Positions 1 through 6,002 of a DNA stretch of 11,042 bases are shown here, piece after piece. The notes below the pieces were generated by a model. The model was not told where the DNA came from. It saw only the letters and a list, made by a program, of their open reading frames with translations, and searched no databases. Location of the stretch: the NCBI GenBank assembly GCA_014804915.1, contig JAAUYW010000117.1:1-11042 (forward strand), read 5' to 3'. The first letter of the stretch is position 1. Each line of letters begins with the position of its first letter. Origin of the DNA: Desulfovibrio sp. GTDB taxonomy: Bacteria > Desulfobacterota > Desulfovibrionia > Desulfovibrionales > Desulfovibrionaceae. The translations under genes and the position numbers were made by a program.

Positions 1-746
1 ACATTCGAGCCCTGGATAATGCCATGCAACCCCTGTTCGGCGGAGTTGAGATCATCCACAAACTGGCGCAAGCCGCCTTCAGCGTAAAACCTGTGCGTCT
101 CGCCGGTGCGCTCATCAAGGCATTCAATCCGCAGCCCCTTGTTGAGATAGGCCAGCTCCTCAAAACGTTTTTTCAAAGTCTCGTAGGAAAACTCTACCGT
201 TTCAAAAATTTCTTCATCAGGCTTGAAGTGGACCGAAGTTCCATGTCCAGGCTCATCGCCAATCATGGTTAGCTCATCCTGGGGCACACCTCTCCTGTAA
301 TGCTGGCGATAACGGTGCCCATCGCGCCTTACTGTAACTGTAAGCTCCTCCGAAAGGGCATTGACGCAGGAAACGCCCACGCCATGCAGGCCCCCTGACA
401 CCTTGTAGCTTGTATTGTCAAATTTTCCCCCAGCATGCAGCTTGGTCATGACAACCTGAACAGCCGGCACGCCTTCCTTGGGATGAATGTCTACAGGAAT
501 GCCGCGCCCGTCATCCCGCACAGTAACCGAATTATCCCCGTGCAAGGTAATGGAGACATTACTGCAGAATCCGGCCATTGCCTCATCAATGGAATTATCC
601 ACCACCTCATATACCAGATGATGCAGTCCGCGCGCATCCTGGGAGCCTATATACATCGCCGGCCTTTTGCGCACAGCGGCAAGCCCCTCGAGTATGGTGA
701 TCGAGGAAGCGTCATAAGCGCCGCTGGCCGGAAACTCTGAAGCCAT
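1..746 (-). CDS. gyrB: DNA gyrase subunit B, N-terminal part (partial)
   Basis: GyrB is the ATPase subunit of the type II topoisomerase that introduces negative supercoils in the cytoplasm. The reading frame opens at the ATG complement of 744-746 and stays open to the window edge, giving 248 residues of a protein usually near 800. The GHKL ATPase motifs are all visible: YEVVDNSIDE (residues 46-55, with the likely catalytic Glu47), RDDGRGIP (77-84) and the ATP-lid motif GGLHGVG (118-124). The upstream YIGS and GLHHLVYE segments are typical of GyrB/ParE. GyrB is preferred over ParE because of the dnaA-dnaN-gyrB context. A good Shine-Dalgarno sequence overlaps the dnaN stop, which fixes the start and suggests cotranscription with dnaN. 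No recF lies between dnaN and gyrB, unlike the order in E. coli and Bacillus. Confidence 0.97.
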   Translation of the reverse strand, partial: MASEFPASGAYDASSITILEGLAAVRKRPAMYIGSQDARGLHHLVYEVVDNSIDEAMAGFCSNVSITLHGDNSVTVRDDGRGIPVDIHPKEGVPAVQVVMTKLHAGGKFDNTSYKVSGGLHGVGVSCVNALSEELTVTVRRDGHRYRQHYRRGVPQDELTMIGDEPGHGTSVHFKPDEEIFETVEFSYETLKKRFEELAYLNKGLRIECLDERTGETHRFYAEGGLRQFVDDLNSAEQGLHGIIQGSN

Positions 747-752
747 TCTTCG

Positions 753-757
753 CTCCT
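753..757 (-). promoter_or_regulatory. gyrB ribosome binding site overlapping the dnaN stop codon
   Basis: On the minus strand AGGAG lies six bases before the gyrB ATG. Its first two bases are the last two of the dnaN stop codon (TAG, 756-758). This overlap suggests translational coupling of clamp and gyrase synthesis. Confidence 0.75.
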
Positions 758-1916
758 ACACAGATTCTTCTTCGTCGTCGTAATACGAGGAAGATGCCAT
801 TTTCATTGGCATGATAATTACCACATAGCCCATGTCATCCGGTCCCACTATGCCGCACGGCCCTTCCGCGCCAGTAAATTTCATATTGATCTGCTCGGAA
901 TTGAAATGACCCAGGATATCGAGCAGATTTTTGGTTGGAAAAGCTATGCGCTCCAGAGAGCCGTCATATTCTGCTTCAAGATTCTCGCGGGCAGAGCCAA
1001 GATCAGATCCCTGCACAGAAAATAAAACCTCGCCCGGTTTCATGTCCATATAAACGCAGCGATCGGCTTCGGTATTAAAAACCTGTAATCTGCCCAGGCA
1101 TTCCCCAACTGCCTTGCGGCCTACGGAAAGGCGCGTGAGATCAGGAGCATTGAGCTTGTCCATGAACAGGTTGTAATCCGGATAATCGTAAAGGGCTCTG
1201 GGCAGCGAAAGCATTTCTGCGCCATCCAGCCTGCGCAGATAAAGACGCTTGTCTGTCAGATTCAGCTCCAGCTCATCAGGCCCAAGCCACTTCTTGATGT
1301 CCGCAAGATACTTTTTTTGAATCAAGAGCCCCTCAGGAGGAAGTCTGGAACAAAGATCATCATAGATAAATGAAACGAGAGCGAATTGATGCCCATTCAG
1401 TCCGCAAAGATCCAGCCTGCCGTTTTCACGAGGCTTGATGCAGAGGCAGCCCAGAGAATCTTGAAGATCATCATCGCTGATGCAGAATGTGACCCGATCC
1501 AGATACTCCTCCAGGACGCTCCCTGTCCAGGCAACAGCCTCACCTTCAGGAAACGGCGAAAAAGCCTGAAACCAGTCCGGATTGCTCATTGCAAGCCGAT
1601 AATTTCTGCGCCCCTGTTCAAGCCGCAGGGTGGAGCTGTCTTTATCCTGGGAAATATTGATCGGGGTATTTGGCAGCTTGCGCATCAGGTCCACAAACGC
1701 GCGCCCCTGGATGCCTGCAAGACCCTCTTCTTCCACCTGGGCAGGATAAATTCCGGTAAATTCAATATTCGCATCAGTTGCCATTATGGACAGGGTATCG
1801 CCTTTCGCCTGCAGCCAGATGGAACGCAAATATGCCGCTCCTGCCTTGGCTGGCATGATCGCTGCCGCCTTGATCAGCCCGTCAATTATTTTTTCTTTCT
1901 CTACCGTAAGTTTCAT
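756..1916 (-). CDS. dnaN: DNA polymerase III sliding clamp, beta subunit
   Basis: The protein forms the dimeric ring that tethers DNA polymerase III to DNA. It has 386 residues from the chosen start (beginning MKLTVEKEKI), against 366 in E. coli. That start is preferred over one 14 codons upstream because AGGGAG lies eight bases before it and clamp proteins conventionally begin this way. Three-domain clamp features are seen: the first-domain segment with FVDLMRKLP and the following ISQDKDSSTLRLEQGRRNYRL stretch split over its strands, and a C-terminus containing YVVIIMPMKM. The clamp normally ends at the MPMRL-like sequence, but here about 12 residues rich in Ser, Tyr, Asp and Glu follow. It is placed directly before gyrB (9-bp gap) and after dnaA (206-bp gap). 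Sequence is diverged but the assignment is firm. Confidence 0.95.
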   Translation of the reverse strand: MKLTVEKEKIIDGLIKAAAIMPAKAGAAYLRSIWLQAKGDTLSIMATDANIEFTGIYPAQVEEEGLAGIQGRAFVDLMRKLPNTPINISQDKDSSTLRLEQGRRNYRLAMSNPDWFQAFSPFPEGEAVAWTGSVLEEYLDRVTFCISDDDLQDSLGCLCIKPRENGRLDLCGLNGHQFALVSFIYDDLCSRLPPEGLLIQKKYLADIKKWLGPDELELNLTDKRLYLRRLDGAEMLSLPRALYDYPDYNLFMDKLNAPDLTRLSVGRKAVGECLGRLQVFNTEADRCVYMDMKPGEVLFSVQGSDLGSARENLEAEYDGSLERIAFPTKNLLDILGHFNSEQINMKFTGAEGPCGIVGPDDMGYVVIIMPMKMASSSYYDDEEESV

Positions 1917-1924
1917 CCTGGTTT

Positions 1925-1930
1925 CTCCCT
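1925..1930 (-). promoter_or_regulatory. dnaN ribosome binding site deciding the start
   Basis: AGGGAG on the minus strand stands eight bases before the ATG at 1916. The longer alternative start at 1958 has no comparable site, so the shorter protein is preferred. Confidence 0.7.
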
Positions 1931-2004
1931 GTCTGAACGGCGAAAACGGTTTTAACAAAAAATTTTTAAATTAAAAATCTTGTTATATTAATTGGAGCGG
2001 AAAG

Positions 2005-2075
2005 TTTGTTCGTAAATGAGATAACTATTTGTAATCTTGTAACAAGTTAGGAACGGGAAGCCAAATTTGTCCGTA
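2005..2075 (+). repeat. Two near-identical 10-mers TTTGTYCGTA
   Basis: TTTGTTCGTA (2005-2014) and TTTGTCCGTA (2066-2075) differ at one base and lie in the same orientation 61 bases apart, both preceded by a purine-rich stretch. They may be binding sites for an initiator or for a regulator of dnaN. The function is unknown. Confidence 0.5.
2029..2049. repeat. Palindrome CTTGTAACAAG with TTGTAA direct repeat
   Basis: CTTGT-A-ACAAG (2036-2046) is a perfect 5-bp inverted repeat around one base. TTGTAA occurs at 2029-2034 and again at 2037-2042, eight bases later. The heptamer CTTGTTA also recurs on the opposite strand at 1979-1985, making a wider inverted pair with TAACAAG at 2040-2046. This could be an operator or an origin element. 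Confidence 0.45.
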
Positions 2076-2092
2076 CAGACAGCGCTTTTGGC
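2060..2092. repeat. Imperfect hairpin between dnaA and dnaN
   Basis: GCCAAA (2060-2065) pairs with TTTGGC (2087-2092), and inner TGTC (2068-2071) pairs with GACA (2078-2081) around a six-base loop. There is no T-run after it on either strand, so it is not a standard intrinsic terminator. It contains the second TTTGTYCGTA copy. Confidence 0.45.
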
Positions 2093-2122
2093 CCAACCTG
2101 GCGGTTATTTGCCGTCCCGTGA

Positions 2123-3367
2123 TTACTCCTCTTGCTCAAGTTCTGTCAGCAAGTTGTGCAAAACTTTGTCAGATTGCCGTAATTGTTGAATTTTTTTTAT
2201 GCCATGCATTACTGTGGCGTGATCCCGACCGCCAAAGATGCGTCCAAGCTCCGGATATGAAAGGCCAAATTTGAGTCTGCAAATATACATTGCCGCCTGG
2301 CGGGCTATCACAAATTCCTGGCGTCTGCTTTTGCCGGTTATGTCAGCAGGTCTGATGCCCATTTTGGCAGCCACGCGCAACAGGGATTGTTGCCATGCCG
2401 GCTCGCCGGCTTCTGGAGCGGCCAGCTTTTCAAGCATGTTCTCATCAGGAAATTGGTCTTGCAAATTAACATAAAAATTTAACTTTTGCAAAACGCCGGC
2501 GATTGAGGGAATGCTGCGGCTATGTCTGGCTATGCCCAGGAGTTGCGTTTTGGAAAGGCGGAGTCCGAGCTCTGCTGCCCTTTTTTCCGCAAAAGTGAGG
2601 CGCAGGGTAAAATCAGCTGGATAAAGCTCCATGAACAGGCCTTGTTCCAGGCGATGATGGAGACGGGCGTTGAATATTCCCGTATCGCGGCTGGGCAGGC
2701 TCAGCACGATTTTGGCAGGGAAGCTGGAGGAGCTTGCGTAATCAATCAGTATGGCGAGCAATTTCTGCAATGAGACGTGGCCGGCCATATCATGAAGATC
2801 ATCAAGAATAAGCGCGCGGGTTTCTTGCCAGAACTGTTCCGGCGGCAAATGGGTAGCCAACGCTTCAGCGCGGCAATTCATGATTTCCTTTTGTTTTTCA
2901 AAAGCGCGCAACGCAGCCGCGAGCGTCGACAGGAGCCGCGATTTTCCTGAGGCCGGGGCGCCATGAAAGATGACCAGATGCAGGCCTGCTTCCGAAGCCG
3001 CGCAGAGTTCTCTGGCGCATTTCAGGGCTGCGAGGTTCCGCGGGCTGCAAAGAAAGCTGTCAAAAGGATCCGGTTCTTCCCTGTCAGGAAACTGGAGGGG
3101 GGCGGCTTTTGGGGTTTTGCTGGGGTTATATTGAAAATTGAGTTGTCTGCCAGCGCAAAGGCAGCAGGCTTTTTCAAAATCATTTCGCAAATGCTGATTG
3201 AAAAACGGGAAAAAATAGGGATGCGTAAATGCGACCTGGAGTGTGGAGCCACTAAAACTGAACTGCAGGGCCGGCAGTGCGGAGGCCAGATGTGAAAATT
3301 CCGGAGCGGCTGCGAGAAAGGGCCCAAGTTTGTCAAAAAGATGAGTGGAGACGTTTTTTGGGGACAT
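2123..3367 (-). CDS. dnaA: Divergent chromosomal replication initiator DnaA
   Basis: DnaA binds DnaA boxes as an ATP-dependent AAA+ protein and opens the origin. The protein is 414 residues, shorter than the usual 440-470, with a very short linker after domain I (about residues 1-80). The Walker A is GAPASGKS (136-143), unlike the family norm GGxGLGKTH, and the Walker B is LILDD (186-190). Arg239 in HRLEQGL fits the arginine-finger position. The sensor II stretch, normally NVRELEGAL, reads SIPSIAGVL (285-293), so the usual Arg is Pro287. Domain IV is well conserved (RQAAMYICR, then FGGRDHATVMHGI at 378-390), which makes the DnaA assignment secure. The ATG at 3367 has no convincing Shine-Dalgarno and no better in-frame start is visible. 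It lies downstream of the sigma-54 activator and upstream of dnaN. A second, canonical DnaA elsewhere in the genome is possible. Confidence 0.9.
   Translation of the reverse strand: MSPKNVSTHLFDKLGPFLAAAPEFSHLASALPALQFSFSGSTLQVAFTHPYFFPFFNQHLRNDFEKACCLCAGRQLNFQYNPSKTPKAAPLQFPDREEPDPFDSFLCSPRNLAALKCARELCAASEAGLHLVIFHGAPASGKSRLLSTLAAALRAFEKQKEIMNCRAEALATHLPPEQFWQETRALILDDLHDMAGHVSLQKLLAILIDYASSSSFPAKIVLSLPSRDTGIFNARLHHRLEQGLFMELYPADFTLRLTFAEKRAAELGLRLSKTQLLGIARHSRSIPSIAGVLQKLNFYVNLQDQFPDENMLEKLAAPEAGEPAWQQSLLRVAAKMGIRPADITGKSRRQEFVIARQAAMYICRLKFGLSYPELGRIFGGRDHATVMHGIKKIQQLRQSDKVLHNLLTELEQEE
2155..2163 (-). promoter_or_regulatory. Possible DnaA box in the 3' end of dnaA
   Basis: TTTTGCACA on the minus strand fits the relaxed DnaA-box pattern TTWTNCACA. 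It lies inside codons of dnaA but only about 80 bases from the repeat-rich gap. A single relaxed match is weak evidence. Confidence 0.25.
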
Positions 3368-3445
3368 TGGAATAGGGGACTGGCTCTCAAAAACTCCTGG
3401 GTGGTGAAGGTTTGCGCTATAGGAAATCAGGAGTTGAAGGCAGCC

Positions 3446-4906
3446 CTAATCTACAGGCGTTCCCTGGGCCCGATATTCATTGAGCTTGTTGCGCAATGTG
3501 CGCACGGAGATGCCCAGAAGCTCGGCTGCCTGGGTACGATTGCCGCTGGTCTGTGCAAGGCCTTTTGCGATCATGATGCGTTCCATCTCGTGCAGGGGTA
3601 TGACCGAGCCGCCGAGCGTTTCTGGCAATGCCGCCAGATCGCCGACTTTCTGGCCGATAATGCTGGCCGGCTCTTCCTCCTGCGCTGGCTCGTCAGCAGC
3701 AGCATTGGGATCATCTTCGAAAAGGGGCCAGTCGTCATTTTCCAGTAAAAAATGGGCCGGAGCGATATCCTGTCCATTTGCCAGAAGCACGGCTCTTTCC
3801 ATGAGATTCTGGAGTTCGCGCACATTGCCGGGAAAGGAATATTCCTTAAGCCAGATTTCCGCTTCCGGCGAGATGCCGACCGTGGGCAATTCATATTCCT
3901 TTACATACATGTCAACAAAGAATCTGGCCAGTTCGAGAACATCATTGCCGCGATCGCGCAGGGAAGGGAGGCGCAGGGGAATGACATTGAGACGAAAGTA
4001 CAAATCCTGGCGGAATTTGCCCTGCTTTACCCAGTCTTCAAGATCGCGGTTTGTGGTGGCGAGAACGCGCACATCAACATCTACGGTTTCGGAGCCGCCG
4101 ACCCTGTCTATCTCGCCTTCCTGCAGCACGCGCAATAATTTTGCCTGCAACGCCAGATCCATTTCCGAGATTTCATCCAGAAGGATCGTGCCGCCGCTAG
4201 CCAGCTCGAATTTGCCCAGTTTGCGGGCGATGGCGCCGGTAAAAGCTCCCTTTTCATGGCCAAACAGTTCGGATTCAAGCAGATGTTCCGGCAATGCGGC
4301 GCAATTTACAGCTACAAATGGGCCATTGACGCGCCTGGACTGGGCATGCAGATAACGGGCAAACATTTCCTTGCCTGTGCCTGATTCGCCTGTTATCAGG
4401 ACTGTCGCCTTGGAAGGAGCGACCTGGCGCGCCAGTTTCATCACTCGCGCTATAGCCGGATTGCGGCCAACTATTTTTGGGCCTGTTGCTGATTTTTCGT
4501 ATTCCGGCTTGTGGCCGCCAAGAGTGCTTGCCTGCGGAACAGGAATGGCCCGGGCTGGCTCGCGGGTCAGGGACAGAATTTTATCAGCATCAAGTGGCTC
4601 AAGCCAGTAATCCCTGGCGCCCAGGGAGAGCAGGCGCTCCGCCTCTTCAGGCGAGCCCTTGTCGGCAACGATTATCACAGGCGGAAAGCCCGGGTTCTGG
4701 GAACTGACTGACAGGAGATCCTCAACCCTGAAATCAGGCATTTGTGGCCTGGCAAAAATTATGGCCGGGCTGCCCTTGCGAATCACCTGGGCAGCGCCTT
4801 TGAGGTTTTCCGCCAGACTGATTTCCAGGCCCGCATCCTTGAGTTGCGGAAAAATGCCTGTTACGGCCTGGGGGGGAGTTATAAAAAGCAATTGTCGATT
4901 GGACAT
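3446..4906 (-). CDS. Sigma-54-dependent activator with degenerate receiver domain (NtrC/FlrC-like)
   Basis: This 486-residue protein has three parts. An N-terminal CheY-like domain (about 1-115) is followed by a central AAA+ domain that remodels sigma-54 RNA polymerase (about 144-385), an acidic linker (388-425) and a Fis-type helix-turn-helix (about 440-478, with GNRTQAAELLGISVRTLRN in part). In the AAA+ domain, Walker A is GESGTGKE (173-180), the sigma-54 contact loop GAFTGA is intact (220-225), Walker B is ILLDE (241-245), and the FPGNVREL sensor II motif is at 358-365. The receiver has lost its key residues: no acidic pair after the first strand (FITPP), Arg/Ala where the phosphorylated Asp should be (IIFARPQMP), Ala for the switch Thr, and Glu103 for the conserved Lys (YWLEPLD). 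Phosphorylation control is therefore unlikely. The HTH resembles flagellar regulators FlrC/FlbD, but the target is unknown. The start lacks a good Shine-Dalgarno. It diverges from the VKOR gene and precedes dnaA by 78 bp. Confidence 0.92.
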   Translation of the reverse strand: MSNRQLLFITPPQAVTGIFPQLKDAGLEISLAENLKGAAQVIRKGSPAIIFARPQMPDFRVEDLLSVSSQNPGFPPVIIVADKGSPEEAERLLSLGARDYWLEPLDADKILSLTREPARAIPVPQASTLGGHKPEYEKSATGPKIVGRNPAIARVMKLARQVAPSKATVLITGESGTGKEMFARYLHAQSRRVNGPFVAVNCAALPEHLLESELFGHEKGAFTGAIARKLGKFELASGGTILLDEISEMDLALQAKLLRVLQEGEIDRVGGSETVDVDVRVLATTNRDLEDWVKQGKFRQDLYFRLNVIPLRLPSLRDRGNDVLELARFFVDMYVKEYELPTVGISPEAEIWLKEYSFPGNVRELQNLMERAVLLANGQDIAPAHFLLENDDWPLFEDDPNAAADEPAQEEEPASIIGQKVGDLAALPETLGGSVIPLHEMERIMIAKGLAQTSGNRTQAAELLGISVRTLRNKLNEYRAQGTPVD

Positions 4907-4960
4907 GGGCTTTTTTGTATCTTTTCATCGCAGGTAATGCAAGAAAGCTGTAATGCCAAC

Positions 4961-4988
4961 TTGCGAAATTTTCAAAAAAAGCTAGAGT
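4961..4988 (+). promoter_or_regulatory. Candidate promoter for the VKOR-ppiD operon in the 88-bp divergent gap
   Basis: TTGCGA (4961-4966) and TAGAGT (4983-4988) are 16 bases apart and resemble sigma-70 -35 and -10 boxes. Transcription would begin at about 4994-4996, essentially at the ATG at 4995. No Shine-Dalgarno precedes that ATG, so leaderless translation is a possibility. The -10 match is only partial. Confidence 0.3.
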
Positions 4989-4994
4989 CTGCCC

Positions 4995-5969
4995 ATGACA
5001 AAAAACCATGCCATACTGGCTGGCCCCCTGGTTCTGGGTCTGCTGGCTATTGCTTTTTGTATCTGGAGCGCGCTTGGCAATGATGTGAATATTTGCGTCA
5101 CTACAGGCTGCACTCTCTATGAAGATTTTTCCATAGCCGGGATTTCCCTTTGGTGGGTTGGCACTGCCGCTTTCGCCATCCTGTGCATTTTCGCGCTCCT
5201 GGGCCAACGGGAAGCGGGGCGATTTCTGGCCGGGCTTTTCCTTCTTGGAGATATTGGCCTCCTGCTTCTTATGGCGTTTACAGCGCCCTGCGTCAGCTGT
5301 CTGGTAATAGCGCTTTTTTTTGCCCTGTCGTATTTTCTGTTCCGGCGCCAGGGCCAGCAGGGTGGCCGCAACAATCAGGCGCAGCCTTTAAGGCCGTCCA
5401 TACTGTTATGGGTATGGCTGGCCCTGTTTGTGGTTAATCTGGGCCAGGTGGCCCGCTCCCAGCTGGATGTCTGGCCGATACTTGCCGAAAGTGATGATGG
5501 CAATTTGCGCATGTTCTTTTCCCCGGAGTGCCGTTATTGCATACAGGGTATTGATGAATATTCGGGCAATATTAATGTGTCCTTTTATCCCATAGCCGAG
5601 AATGAAGCGGAAATTGCGCAGATTGACAGGATGATTGACAAGCTCAATGAAGGCATGAGTCTGGCGGAGGCTCTGGCTCAAAGCCGTGGAGCTTCATTTG
5701 ACAGTTTCTGGAGCGCCTGGAATCCGGACACCATTTTACTGCGTTTTCGGCTTTTAAGAAACAAGGCCCATATTTTCGCCCAGGGTTCGCAGTCTGTGCC
5801 ATTTTTTGAACGCAAGGGGCTGCCTGTGGAGCTCATTGCCAGGGAAAGCAAAGCGGCAGGAATCGCTAAAAGACAGGCCTCGCCATCTGGCGGCGATGAA
5901 AATCTGCCCGAGGAGCTCTTGCTTACCGGTCAATGCGGCGGCCAGGTTCCCTGTCCGCCAGCCAATTAA
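4995..5969 (+). CDS. VKOR-family membrane protein fused to a thioredoxin-like domain
   Basis: This is a likely disulfide-forming enzyme of the envelope, functionally like DsbB-DsbA in one chain: the VKOR part reoxidises the thioredoxin part and passes electrons to quinone. It has 324 residues with about five membrane segments (roughly 6-27, 50-69, 76-95, 98-116, 134-153). The VKOR cysteines fit: a loop pair Cys34/Cys39 followed by FSIAGISLWWVG, which resembles the family's S-x-x-x-GIP-x-x-x-x-G segment, and the active CVSC (99-102) at the outer end of segment four. After segment five a periplasmic domain has the redox motif FFSPECRYC (Cys179/Cys182) and a cis-Pro-like SVPFF (267-271). A tail carries a further pair, Cys314 and Cys320. 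It is the first gene before ppiD, separated by 33 bp. The VKOR assignment is from motif pattern and topology; fold searches would confirm it. Confidence 0.8.
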   Translation: MTKNHAILAGPLVLGLLAIAFCIWSALGNDVNICVTTGCTLYEDFSIAGISLWWVGTAAFAILCIFALLGQREAGRFLAGLFLLGDIGLLLLMAFTAPCVSCLVIALFFALSYFLFRRQGQQGGRNNQAQPLRPSILLWVWLALFVVNLGQVARSQLDVWPILAESDDGNLRMFFSPECRYCIQGIDEYSGNINVSFYPIAENEAEIAQIDRMIDKLNEGMSLAEALAQSRGASFDSFWSAWNPDTILLRFRLLRNKAHIFAQGSQSVPFFERKGLPVELIARESKAAGIAKRQASPSGGDENLPEELLLTGQCGGQVPCPPAN

Positions 5970-5992
5970 AAATTTCTGTCCTGGAAAAATTC

Positions 5993-5997
5993 AGGAG
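5993..5997 (+). promoter_or_regulatory. ppiD ribosome binding site
   Basis: AGGAG lies five bases before the ATG at 6003 in the short gap after the VKOR gene. No terminator is visible in the gap, which supports cotranscription. Confidence 0.7.
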
Positions 5998-6002
5998 CGC
6001 TT

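Larger units (their letters stand above)
1917..2122. other. dnaN-dnaA intergenic region, candidate replication origin (oriC)
   Basis: This 206-bp gap holds a nearly pure A/T tract at about 1951-1995, inside a genome segment of about 50% GC. It also holds two copies of TTTGTYCGTA, a CTTGTAACAAG palindrome with a TTGTAA direct repeat, and an imperfect hairpin. Hand counts show C above G on the plus strand to the left (C20/G13 at 841-900; C25/G13 at 1681-1740) and G above C to the right (G23/C9 at 3961-4020). Such a sign change marks replication origins. The gap must also contain the dnaN 5' leader and possibly its promoter, which I could not place convincingly. No perfect TTATNCACA box lies inside it, so the origin call is an inference. 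Confidence 0.5.

Noticed and set aside
595..603. TTATCCACC, a near DnaA box in gyrB
   Set aside because: It encodes the invariant VDNSID motif, so codon constraint explains it; one mismatch to the consensus.
1386..1955. Plus-strand 189-codon frame opposite dnaN
   Set aside because: Antisense shadow of a confidently assigned gene, without ribosome binding site or domain.
2060..2092. Intrinsic terminator after dnaA
   Set aside because: The hairpin has a large internal loop and no T-run follows it on either strand.
3022..3390. 122-codon minus-strand frame starting with TTG just after AGGAG upstream of dnaA
   Set aside because: It overlaps dnaA out of frame, the spacing to AGGAG is only three bases, and the protein looks like a shadow of dnaA with no recognisable domain.
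3480..4355. Long plus-strand open frame of 291 codons opposite the sigma-54 activator
   Set aside because: Its Ser/Arg-rich composition is typical of an antisense shadow, and the opposite strand has an unambiguous complete domain architecture.
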